Positions 22,601-31,544 of a stretch of DNA of 64,000 nucleotides are shown here, piece by piece (the first letter of the stretch is position 1; each line of letters begins with the position of its first letter). Below the pieces are notes generated by a model, which worked only from the letters and a program-made list of their open reading frames with translations, was not told where the DNA came from and did not search any database. The stretch spans positions 1-64,000 of the forward strand of contig CANXME010002307.1 in the NCBI GenBank assembly GCA_948144175.1, given 5' to 3'. The position numbers and the translations under genes were made by a program. This stretch comes from Closterium sp. NIES-65. Its lineage: Eukaryota; Streptophyta; Zygnematophyceae; Desmidiales; Closteriaceae.

Positions 22601-24126
22601 GACGAGGGCGACGCAGTACCTGAGAGCGCACTCTCACCAGTACCTGAGAGCGCAGACGCACTGGCACCTAGAGCAGCAGCCTCACAAGCACCTAGTGCAG
22701 CAGTACCAATGCCCGGGTCGGGCTGGAAACACCGGTAACCCTCAGTCTCCTCACTAATAGTCACAGCATACATAGCAGCAAGGATAGCATCAAAATCAAG
22801 ATCAAAGATCGCTACACCAGCCCTAAGAAGCTCATCCCAGCGAGGGATCTCACTAGCCCCGGGGAACTGCTGACGCCAAGCGTCCGTCAGGCGGCCAAAA
22901 CAGCGCTGAGTGGGGTGGGCACCCCCACACTGCTCACCCGCGCGGTCGCCGGAACGAAGGATGTAGGTGCAAGGACCAGTACCCCCACCCCTCTGACGCT
23001 GAGTGTACCACTCACGAAGCTGCTGAGGCGGAGGGATGTCCCGCGAACGCTGCTGCTGCTGCTGCTGCGAGCGCTGGGCACCACCACCACCGCTCCGCTG
23101 CTGGGTACCACCCCGACCAGCTCCACCCCCTCCACCACCACCGCCTCCTCCGCTGCCTCCTCCGCCGCCTCCACCTCCGCCGCTGCCACCACCACCACCG
23201 CTGCCACCACCACCGCCGCCTCCGCAGCTGCTGCCACCACCACCACCACCCCCGCCACCACTCCCGCCGCCACCCCCACTCCCTCCGCCGCCTCCGCCGC
23301 CACCGCCACCGCCCCCTCCAGCTCCACCCGCACCCTTGCCCCCCTTGCCCTTGCCAGAGCGGCGTCTCCCACTAGGGGAAGACGCCGCGCCGACCGACTC
23401 AAGACCAAGTAGGTCGGCAGCAGCAACAGAGGCAACAGAGGGCAGCAAGGGGGAAGGAGAGCACCCCTCAAAGATGGGGGTGCGAGGGTCTCCACGAGAA
23501 GCTCCTACAGCGACTATGCTCTTCTCCGCTGCTAGGAGGGCCTTCTCGAGGACGTCGACGGTGAGGGTGGTGGGACAGACCGCGAGAAAGTGGTCCCTGA
23601 CTACGCGAAGGGAGTCAGGGAGGCGTGCGACTACGTAGTAGAGAGTGATGTATATGGGGGGGGGGTTCTTAGCGCAGAACTCAGCAGGAAGGGCGGCGCG
23701 GTAGCGAGTGTCACTAGTGCGGAGGTGCGTAATGAGGTCAGCAACAGTGGGAAAGGCAGAGAGGTCAGGGAAGAGGTAGGGAAGCATGAGACGGCTCAGT
23801 GCAGCAGTGGCAGGGGAGGAGTAGCGCGCAACTACAGCGTCGTACAAGGTCTGAGCACTCTTGTAATGACTAAAGTGCGCGCGCTCAGAGGTAGGGAGGT
23901 GGCGACGCACAGCAAGACGTGCAGCAGCATCGCGGGTGGCCCACTGAGAGCGCACAGTGGGATCAGCATCAGCAGCAGGAGAAGGAGAGGCGCCAGAGGT
24001 AAGGTCAAAGAGAGAGAGGCCGTCTGCCCTATCGCACTGTAAAAACAACTGCAGGTCGTCTACCCAGACCTCAAAGTCAATGGCGCGACCCTCAGCGTCA
24101 AAAGCTAGGATACTAAGGGTAGCCAT
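22600..24126 (-). pseudogene. B2 gag with polyglycine tract
   Basis: Starts at the ATG at 24126 (MATLSILAFDAEGRAIDF). The gag core shows WVDDLQLFLQCDRADGLS and LYDAVVARYSSPATAALS, followed by a basic RRRSGKGKGGKG patch. A polyglycine tract of roughly 70 residues (about 23335-23126), broken by Ser, comes next, then a Gln-rich stretch and the C-X13-C-X3-H-X4-C motif (CTYVLRTGDRAGEQCGGAHPTQRC). Nothing resembling the usual CCHC knuckle is present; the modified motif may take its place (inference). The frame is open from the start to the shift near 22600. An upstream in-frame ATG exists at 24168, but MATxS is conserved across copies and is preferred. Confidence 0.85.
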
Positions 24127-25133
24127 GACGACGACAGCGAAGCAGTGCAAGCAGTAGGGGAAGAGCACGCAGTGACAGTGGGACCGTGCTCACAAGGCAG
24201 GGCAGGCCGGACAACTCTGCAGAAGGGAGGCTCGGCGACTCAGCGACTCGGCTGCTGGGCGGCTCGGCTCCCGGGCGGCTCGGCGACAGGGCGGCTCTGG
24301 TGCAGGGCAGCTCGGCTCCCGGGCGGCTCGGCGGCAGGGCGGCTCTGGTGTAGGGCGGCTCGGCTCCCGGGCGGCTCGGCGGCCGGGCGGCGCGGGTGCG
24401 GGGCGGCTCGGCTGCACTGCTGCTCGGCTGCTGCAGGTGGGCGGCTCGGCTGCTGCAGGTAGGGTGGCGGGGCCGCAGTAGCAGGGCCGGCAGGTGCAGC
24501 GGCGGGGACGGCGGGGCCGCGGCTGGTGGAGCGGCGGAGCCGGCAGAGAGGGCGGCGGAGCCGCGGCTGAGCAGGCGGCGGGGCCGGCGGCGTAGTCGGC
24601 GGCTGGGCCGCGTCGTAGTGGGCGGCGGGGCCGCGTCAGAGCAGGCGGCGGGGCCGCGTCAGAGGCGGCGGTGGGGCCGCGTCAGATCAGGCGGCGGGGC
24701 CGCGTCAGAGGCGGCGGCGGGGCCGCGTCAGAGCAGGTGGCGGGGCCGCGTCGTAGTGGGCGGCGGGGCCGCGTCAGAGCAGGCGGCGGGGCCGCGTCAG
24801 AGGCGGCGGCGGGGCCGCGTCAGATCAGGCGGCGGGGCCGCGTCAGATCAGGCAGCGGGGCCGCGTCAGAGGCGGCGGCGGGGCCGCGTCAGATCAGGCG
24901 GCGGGGCCGCGTCAGAGCAGGCGGCGGGGCCGCGTCGTAGCGGGCGGCGGGGCCGCGATCGGGCGGCGGGGCCGCGACGTGGCGGCGGGGCCGGGATCGG
25001 GTGGCGGGGCCGCGATCAGAAGGGGTGGCGGGGCCGCGTCTGAGGGACGGCGGGGCCACGAGGGAAAGGGCGACTCGAGGGGTCGCTAAAAAAATGCGCG
25101 CCTCGGGGCGCGCTTCGGTGGGCCCTAGGCAAC
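24127..25133 (-). repeat. B2 GC-rich tandem-repeat leader
   Basis: About 1 kb between gag and the PBS hairpin. The first part uses GGGCGGCTCGGCTCC-like units; from about 24600 to 24960 it uses a GCGGCGGGGCCGCGTCAGA-type unit of roughly 19-25 bases in many copies. An A7 run and a GCGCGCC-TCGG-GGCGCGC hairpin follow near 25096-25113. Open frames through it reflect the repeats. Confidence 0.75.
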
Positions 25134-25161
25134 GTTCCCACAGGGAACTCGCTCTATACCA
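25134..25161 (-). promoter_or_regulatory. B2 PBS and hairpin
   Basis: TGGTATAGAGC on the minus strand (25161-25151) abuts the 5' LTR. It lacks one base compared with the initiator tRNA-Met complement. The adjoining inverted repeat GTTCCC-ACA-GGGAAC spans 25134-25148. Confidence 0.7.
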
Positions 25162-25292
25162 TGTGAGAATAAATGATCAGGAATGAAATGACTAAGTCAG
25201 GGTTGGGTACAAATACAACCCTAGAAAGCTGTACCCCATATGTGCTACCCCACTATAGCCTACAAACATGCATCAGCTATAATAATCTGACA
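25162..25292 (-). repeat. B2 5' LTR (131 bp)
   Basis: Identical by eye to the 3' LTR at 17889-18019. It is followed at 25293 by the second TGCTT copy. Confidence 0.92.
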
Positions 25293-25318
25293 TGCTTAAC
25301 AAGCAATGTCATAACCAG
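25293..25318 (+). CDS. Host gene candidate, exon d (3' part after B2)
   Basis: The first five bases are the target duplication. The remaining 21 bases (AACAAGCAATGTC...) continue the frame of 17753-17888 and end at a GTAATT donor at 25319, in phase 0. Confidence 0.6.
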
Positions 25319-25467
25319 GTAATTTCGGTGTAAAGCTGTATATAGTACCATCGTACGTATTTTGTTTATTATTTACAAAATATTTGTATTGTTTGCTTCT
25401 GATGTGAATTGTCGGTTCGCTATTTTCGCTTTTCCTAAAATAGTATGAGCTTTCCCTATGACTGCAG

Positions 25468-25536
25468 ATGGTCACAAAGGCAGCTGGAAACAACTTTGAT
25501 AGGACGATCACATTGTTCTCGATGGTATTTTCGAAT
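25468..25536 (+). CDS. Host gene candidate, exon e
   Basis: A 69-nt segment between an ACTGCAG acceptor and a strong GTAAGT donor at 25537. It is exactly 23 codons, in phase 0 like the end of exon d, and reads MVTKAAGNNFDRTITLF followed by a few residues. The introns on both sides are AT-rich. The next exon is not visible, because element B3 begins at 25634. Confidence 0.6.
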
Positions 25537-25633
25537 GTAAGTATACTGTTTAGAACGTGGCAATCAGACCATCTAGCTTACATGTTCGAACTTCAATGTT
25601 GTTATTATTTTCAATTTATGTCATTATGGTTTT

Positions 25634-25757
25634 TGTAAGAACGTGGATGGATGCATTAGGTCTGAGGGAGATACAAGTAAAAGATGAGAGAAGTGTTGTA
25701 CCCCCTAATGCGAAACCTACTACAGCCTAGCAAGATATGATTATATAATGTTGGACA
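25634..25757 (-). repeat. B3 3' LTR, diverged (124 bp)
   Basis: On the minus strand it runs TGTCCAACATTA to GTTCTTACA. It aligns with other family B LTRs around GTACAAC and GTAGGTTT but is more diverged. A worn PPT hairpin follows (25758-25780). No matching 5' LTR was found. Confidence 0.7.
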
Positions 25758-26004
25758 CACCCCCATAGGCGAAGTGGGAGATAGCTAGAGCAATGGTCAC
25801 AAGACCATTCAAGAGAAAAAGCAAAGCTAAAACAAATCTCAGGGTGGATCTCAAGATCACCACGCATTCTGAGCACAAGCAAGCGGCTACAAGGACAGTT
25901 CACATGCAGAGTATATAATAGCAAGAGCAGTACACTGATCAGAAGCTAGTAAATGTAAGCATGCAGGTATACTCATATATATCAGTGTACAATAAGAGCA
26001 AGCT

Positions 26005-26420
26005 CAAGAGACAAGCAAGTGAGACAGAGTGGGCATAAGCCCAAGAGACGCTGATGACCACTAGACCCAAGGGCCTTGGTGAAAACATCAGCAGTGTTGG
26101 CCCGAGTGGCCACGTAAGCAAGACGAAGCTGGCCACGCTGCTGCAGCTCTCGTGTGAGGAAGCAACGGAGAGCAATGTGCTTTGTTCTGTGCTCCAGTCT
26201 CTAGTCCTGACACAACGCAATTATGGCCTTGTTGTCGACGTACAGAACTGGAGGAGAACGAGGCCGCTTACCCAAGTCGGTCAGCAGGTAGGTCAGTCAC
26301 GAAGCTCATGTGCAGCCATAACCCCAGCGTAGATCTCAGCCTCACTGCTGGAACTAAGTACAGAAGAAGAGCGAGTCGACCTCCACGAGACAGAACCAGT
26401 GCCAAGGCTGAAACTGTACC
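26005..26420 (-). pseudogene. B3 RNase H fragment
   Basis: Nucleotide-level match to the RNase H of the other family B copies, including the regions for ANTAD-F-K-A, YVDNKA and SCEAEIYAG, but with substitutions, small deletions and stops. It breaks off near 26420, where a Penelope-like fragment begins, and the rest resumes near 27121. It is not translatable as one frame. Confidence 0.75.
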
Positions 26421-27120
26421 ACTGTCTGCGGAATTCATCCTTCAAGACCTTTTGGGAGAGGAAAGTCTTCTTCTTTGAGAGGCTTAAGGCCAGAGGGTAT
26501 TCAGATTACTTCCTCAGGCCTATCTTGAACAGCGTTAAACATCAAGACAGGCCAGCTCTTTTTTGCAACTGCCAACAACACAATTTGAGTGAAGTCCCCC
26601 AGTCCCTCAAAGTAAGAAGGTGTCCAAGGACTTTGGACTTGGGGCTGGGGGGTTTTTTGAGAATTCTCAAAAAACAATCGCTGCAATATATTTCCCTCCC
26701 ACGGATGTTAGTGTGTTGGCGTCTACCAAAGAGGGTACGTAACATATTGGTGAAAGCGAAGTTTCAAAACCGGGGATACACCACCTCCGTGAGTTGATGA
26801 GATTAAATTCGTCCCACCAACCTGCATGTGGGACTGTCATTGTAAATGTTGTACAGCCAGCTAGCGAGCCGCAATGACGAGCCGCACTGGATTTCTTGTT
26901 GCTTGGTTGAGTGTTGGGCAAGGTAGATGGGAGTAGATAATGGGTAGTCCTTTCTTGTAACTCTGCGAGTGCTGATGAAGGCCACCGGCCGAAACGCGCA
27001 TACGCTCAGGTTTGAATGACAAACTTCTTACATATTCATTCCATACTAGCCTTAATTCGACTTAGAGGGGAATAGGGCAAGTTAGGACCGTTGGATCCAA
27101 GTCGAAACTATCCATTTATG
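26421..27120 (+). mobile_element. Penelope-like retroelement fragment (RT C-terminus) inside B3
   Basis: About 700 bp unrelated to copia. A plus-strand frame to 26797 reads ...FFERLKARGYSDYFLRPILNS ... PRMLVCWRLPKRVRNILVKAK. An ERL-x-RGYP-type helix, then P-x-x-A/C-x-R-R-P-K-x-L-x-x-L-V-x-A-K, is the layout I know from the C-terminal end of Penelope-like (and related LINE-type) RTs. No GIY-YIG domain follows; a stop comes soon after. A hammerhead-like motif lies about 170 bp downstream, which fits Penelope-like elements. It replaces about 35 bp of the B3 RNase H sequence. Family call is by memory of motifs only. Confidence 0.5.
26965..27007 (+). ncRNA. Hammerhead ribozyme-like motif
   Basis: CTGATGA (26972-26978) and GAAA (26991-26994) flank a stem GGCC-ACC-GGCC with one extra A before it. 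GAGTG (26967-26971) can pair with CGCTC (27003-27007) as stem I with one G-U pair. Stem III is very short, and the expected U before the cleavage site is not clear, so the ribozyme may be degenerate. Hammerheads are known in Penelope-like elements. Confidence 0.4.
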
Positions 27121-28630
27121 CTCCAAGAAGCGTCTGAGTGACCGGTGAGAACAACTGGACCCCGTCCTCCAAGCACGAGCCCCATGCCTAATGTGCTGCA
27201 CAAGTAACGCAATACCCTCTTCACGGCATCCCAATGCATCTTTCAATGTCTACCTGGAGCCACGTAGCAAGGCAGGAGGCGGAGAGGGTACGCGAGGTTA
27301 GGTCGTGTGCACGTCATCAGGTACATGAGGCAACCCACAAGCTCTGGGTACGGACCACTCGGCTGTACAGACTCGTCCGAAGGTGGAGCTGAGAGCGAGT
27401 GGCCAGTTGACAGAGGAGTAGGCTATGTCGAGGACCAAGTGAAGTCGATGCGCTGAAGGACCTGCTGCACCATGTGTGACTGAGTGAGGGTGATGGTGCG
27501 GCGTGCTCTGTCCCGGGTGATCTGTAAGCCAAGGTAGTTTCGCAGCTCACCCAGGTCAGTGCAAGTGTGTCTCTCTTGCAACTCCACCTTTACCAAGGAC
27601 AGAGCCTCAATGTCAGCAGTAGCAAAAACCAAGTCATCAATGTACACAATAACGTAGAACGGCGGCAGACAAGTGTCTGTGAGCAGAAACAGCGAAGGGT
27701 CAGCAGCCGAGGGAGCGAAGCCAAGAGCCGCGAGTGTAGTCCTCAGTGTATCGTGCCACTCGCGGGGTGCTTGTCGGAGGCCGTAGACTGGTCGCCAAAG
27801 ACTCCACTGGGTACCCTCAGGAAACAACCTAGTGAAGCCACGTGGACGGCACAACCAGATAGCCTCGTGATGGCTACCCTGCAAGAAGGTTATCGAGAAG
27901 TCGAGGGAGTGCAATTCGTAGTCGCGCTGTGCTGCAACGTGCAGTAGCACTCAAAGAGTGGTCACCTTCGGGGTGGGGGAGAAGGTCTGAAAGAAGTTGA
28001 CCCCCTCACGCTGACTGAAGCGTCATGCAACGTAACGCGCCTTGAAGGCAGGCAGAGAACCCGGCGGCCGCGTCACCCTGAAAATCGACATGCCATCGAC
28101 TATGTTCGCCCCAGGTGAGGGAACCTCGTCGAGGTAGGTGCCTGTGGACTTCCAGGATGCCATCTCTGGGTCCATGGTTATCTGCCACCAAGACAAGTAC
28201 GGACCCATGATCGCCTCTGCGTAAGTGCATGGGGTCGGGATGTCTGGTGCATCCGAGTCTTGCTCAAGGCAAAGTAGCGTGGACGCGAGGTGCGGTGTAG
28301 TGGCCGCGAGGCACTCAAGCTCAAACTATGTGTCCTCAAGGACGTCACAGCCAATGGCAAGCTCGCCCCTGACGGACGGAGGAGAGGAAGAGTAAAAAAT
28401 AAGACTTGCAGCGTAGTCAAGGCATCACAGAGCGGCAAAGTCAACAAGCTCAGTAACTAAGGGAGATGCAGCAGCAGACTCAAAGGAAGGGTCGGTCACA
28501 ACTGTGGCAAGGAGACGAGTGACAGTTGGACTGGTAGCACGGACAAGGTCAGACTCGTGCGGAAAAGAGGACGTAAGAGGCGACAGCAGGACAACACGCT
28601 GTGGAACAGAGGAAGGATGGAGTGTCATAT
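27121..28630 (-). pseudogene. B3 reverse transcriptase and RNase H start, decayed
   Basis: Copia RT homology across the whole segment. The best frame (27423-27950) keeps YELHSLDFSITFLQGS, YGLRQAPREWHDT and YIDD within VIVYIDDLVFATAD. Upstream (28230-28006) the WKSTGTYLDEV and FRVTRPPGS segments are in other frames. Several changes, such as R to stop or indels near 28020 and 27420, break it. The sequence is clearly more diverged than B2, B6 or B7, consistent with an older insertion. Confidence 0.8.
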
Positions 28631-29368
28631 CGTGAGTGCCCGGTACAACCGAAGCATGAGGACGACGAGCACGAGCAGGGACAGAAGCTCTAGTCTCAGG
28701 CTATAGACGCTCAAGAGTGGAAGAACGAGTCTCAGGCTCACGACGCACAGTAAGGGACGCAATCACCTCAGTGCAAGGAGCAAGAGCAGGCAGCGGGGAG
28801 CCAGGCAGCAGTGGTGGGAACGGTAACGAGAGAGTAGTGCCAGGAACCAGGAACTCAGTAGCAGCAGGCGGGAGACTGAGAAGGCGACTAAGCGCAGACT
28901 GCTGCAGCTGAGTAGTCGCACCCCCAGAACCTCCACCTCCAGTAGCAACAGCACAGTCGCACCCCCAGAACCTCCAGCTCCAGTAGCAACAGCACCCCCA
29001 GAACCAATGCCTCCAGCTCCACCTCTAGTACCTCCAGCAGTACCTCCAGTATCTCCAGCAGTACCTCCAATAGCCCTTTCTGCACTTTTAGCACCTCCAG
29101 CAGCTTCAGCCCCTCCAGCAGCACCTGTACCTCCAAGTCGAGCACCTCCAAAACCTGCAGCTCCAGCACGCACAGCACCACCACCAGGACTGCCCGCAGC
29201 AGTACCCACAGCAGCAGCACCTCCAGTATCTCCAGCTCTAGGAGAGCGAGCATGGCTAGCTCCACCACCATGGCTGCCCCACTAGACAGCCCATTCGCGA
29301 AGCTCCTCCGGCGAGAAAGTCTCCTGCCGACGCGTACTAGTTCCACAAGCACGAGCAACCCCAGAATC
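28631..29368 (-). pseudogene. B3 low-complexity linker, proximal copy
   Basis: Ala/Gly/Thr-rich coding sequence (GGTAGGT-type repeats, about 29200-28900) with the conserved segment FSPEELREWAVYWGSHGGGAS near 29330-29260. In other copies this segment lies between integrase and RT. The same segment occurs a second time at about 29660-29570, on the other side of a solo LTR. Removing the LTR and one target-site copy joins the two halves in one frame. Confidence 0.7.
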
Positions 29369-29498
29369 TGACAAAATTTGAAGAAAGAAAGAGGAGTGAA
29401 CTAGCAGAAATGGGGATACAAATAGCAAACCCTAGAAGGGTTGTACTCGCTATAGAGCACCCCACTACAGGCTAGAACATAAGAATAATATTCTGACA
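29369..29498 (-). repeat. Solo LTR of family B type inside B3
   Basis: 130 bp, TGTCAGAATATT to AATTTTGTCA on the minus strand, with the family core (GTAGTGGGGTGC, AGTACAACCC). No PBS or PPT is adjacent. Flanking 5-mers are GAATC (29364-29368) and GAACC (29499-29503), a duplication with one transition. The host frame is continuous across it. Confidence 0.7.
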
Positions 29499-30510
29499 GA
29501 ACCACCAGCAGCAGACCCTCTAGCTCCAGCAGCGGCAGTACCTCCAGCTCCAGCAGCCCCAGCACCCCCCGCTCGAAGACGGCTAGCTCCACCACCAGGG
29601 CTACCCCACTGGACCGCCCATTCGCGAAGCCGCTCGGGCGAGAGTGCCTCATGGCGACTCGTAGTGGGACCACCAGCACCAGTAACTCCAGTACCTCCAG
29701 TACCGAGAGGACACTCAGCACCCCCAGACCCAGTACCCCCAGACCTAGCACCTCCAGTGGTACCACCTCCTGCAGCACCAGAGTCCACAGCGACCGGCTG
29801 CGGCGGTGGTGAAGACGGTCGAGGCTGAAACTCAGGCGGGACCGCCAAGCGTGCAAAGCTGCGAGGGGTCACAGTGACAGCAGGAGTCGGTTCACCCCCT
29901 TCAGCTGGGCCAGAGGTGTCTGAGGAGACCTCCAAAGGCTCAACCAAGGGGGGTGGGTCTACCAGAGACACAACTGAGGGAGCGGGATTAGGAGGAGAGA
30001 GGGGGGCTACCGAGGGGGAGGGTCGTCCACGAGGGAGAGGGGCAGGAGGGGTACTGGGGAACTGCGGTGGGGGTGAAGACGGTAGAAGCAGATCGATTTG
30101 TCAAAGGTGACGTCCTGGGAGGACACCATACGACGAGAGCCCGGGTGGTAAAACTGCCAGGGCGGTGCGTCGGTGGGGAAGCCAAGGAACACACACCGAA
30201 GAGTATATGTAGAGAGCTTGCCCGCAGGCAAATCTCGGACAAGAGAGAGGGAACCCCAGACCCGAAACGCCGACGCATCACCAACCTCGCCCATCCATCG
30301 CAAAGTGGGAGAGGTCTCCGGTGTAGGAGACCCTGGGCCAGAGGTTGAGCTGCTCAGCGGTGTAACGGACTGCAAACGACCACAAGAAATGGGGAGCAGC
30401 CGCAGGGATCATGGAGGTGCGAGCAAACCTCCATGACAAGACCAATGCGGCGCTCGGCAATCCCATTCTGCTGTAGAGAGGCCTGAAGTGTGTACGTCTG
30501 GCGGATGCCC
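29499..30510 (-). pseudogene. B3 integrase C-terminal part and linker, distal copy
   Basis: The segment near 30470-30000 matches the family B integrase end: ARTSM-x-x-AAAPHFLW, a LNLWPRVS-like stretch, VGDASAFRVWGS, CVFLGFPTDAP and WQFYHPGSRRM. Catalytic DDE residues upstream are absent because homology ends near 30510. The linker (29971-29499) reads in one frame and holds LSPERLREWAVQWGSPGGGAS. Frames change at least once near 30280. B3 has no gag, leader or 5' LTR. Confidence 0.75.
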
Positions 30511-30627
30511 CCAGCATGTCAGAACTCTGAGGTTGACGCCTAAGGAGTACTGACAGAGGGTGTAGAATGGGCTTGTAGGGGAGCACTTGTATATTTGTAA
30601 ATAAGCGGAACACTCAGTAGCGGGGAA
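30511..30627. other. Unassigned spacer between B3 and an RT fragment
   Basis: About 115 bp with no clear homology to the elements around it; I see no gene here. Confidence 0.3.
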
Positions 30628-31100
30628 CTGTACTACTCCACTCAGTGGCAGGCAGCTATGGACGCAGAGTTGGCTTCCTGGAAGTCCACAGGCACCTACG
30701 TTGACGCTGTTCCCCCTCCTGGGGCGAACATCGTTAGTGGCATGTGGATTTTCAGGGTGAAGCGGCCGCCGGGTTCTCCGCCTATCTTCAAGGCGCGTTA
30801 CCTGGCTCGTGGCTTCAGTCAACGGAAGGGAGTTGACTACTTTCATACCTTCTCTCCCACCCCGAAGATGACCACTCTTCGGGTACTGCTGCACGTAGCT
30901 GCTCATCGTGACTACGAGCTACACTCTCTTGACTTCAGCACTGCTTTCCTGCAGGGCAGCCTGCACGAGGAGATCTGGCTGCGCCGCCCACTTGGCTTCA
31001 CTGGGACTTTTCCTCCTGGCACCCAGTGGAGCCTCCGGCGGCCAGTCTACGGTCTCCGCCAGGCACTGCGTGAGTGGCACGACACACTGAGGACTACACT
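30628..31100 (+). pseudogene. Family B reverse transcriptase fragment, inverted
   Basis: A plus-strand piece of about 157 codons carrying the RT N-terminal half: WKSTGTYVDAVPPPGANIV, KARYLARGFSQ, DFSTAFLQGS and YGLRQALREWHDTLRTT. It starts near SQWQAAMDAE and stops before YVDD, where it meets the minus-strand linker of B4. The open frame runs on through antisense sequence to 31521. It is well preserved (about 95 percent like the B2 RT by eye), so it may be an inverted piece of B4, which lacks exactly this region. Confidence 0.8.
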
Positions 31101-31103
31101 TCC

Positions 31104-31526
31104 AGCACCCTCAGCAGCAGCAGAACCTCCAGCACCCGCAGCACCTCCAGCTCCACCAGCTCGCCTCCAGCGCCGGGCAAACCACTCACGCAGCTCCTGT
31201 GGAGAGAGTAGCTCCCGCCGGGACGGAGCACCCGAAGAACCTCCAGGCCCAGCACCGCCTGACGCCACACGAGCAGGTCCAGTACCCTCAGACTCCGCAC
31301 CCCCAGACGCAGCACCCCCAAGCTCAGCACCCCCAGACGCAGCACCCCCAAGCGTAGCACCCCCAGGCTCAGCACCCCCAAGCGCAGCACCTCCAGAGTC
31401 AGCAACCCCAGGCTCAGCACCCCCAGAGTCAGCACCCCCAGACCCAGCACCCGCACGCTCAGCACCCCTAGCAGCACCAGAGTCAACAGCTACCTCGACA
31501 GGGTCGACTGCGTCTACCTGAGACAC
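31104..31526 (-). pseudogene. B4 repetitive linker
   Basis: Reads in one frame as an acidic Gly/Ala/Ser/Pro-rich chain of near-15-bp repeats (SGGA-, PGGA-type pentapeptides, about 31470-31290) and then the conserved LSPQELREWFARRWRRA segment. It ends at the inverted RT junction, so B4 has no RT, RNase H or 3' LTR in place. Confidence 0.75.
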
Positions 31527-31544
31527 ACCTGAGGGGGCAGTACC

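Larger units (their letters stand above)
17889..25292 (-). mobile_element. B2: full-length family B copia element, recent insertion
   Basis: A complete element of 7,404 bp: 131-bp LTRs at both ends that look identical base for base, PPT, RNase H, RT, linker, integrase, protease, gag, leader and PBS, all minus strand. The flanks carry a perfect 5-bp target duplication, TGCTT, at 17884-17888 and 25293-25297. It sits inside exon d of the host gene in antisense orientation. Identical LTRs imply a very recent insertion, yet the coding region already carries two frameshifts and a stop, so the proteins for this jump probably came from another copy. Confidence 0.93.

Noticed and set aside
29369..29498. 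5' LTR of B3
   Set aside because: No PBS follows, its sequence differs clearly from the B3 3' LTR at 25634-25757, and it has its own near-TSD, so a solo LTR fits better.
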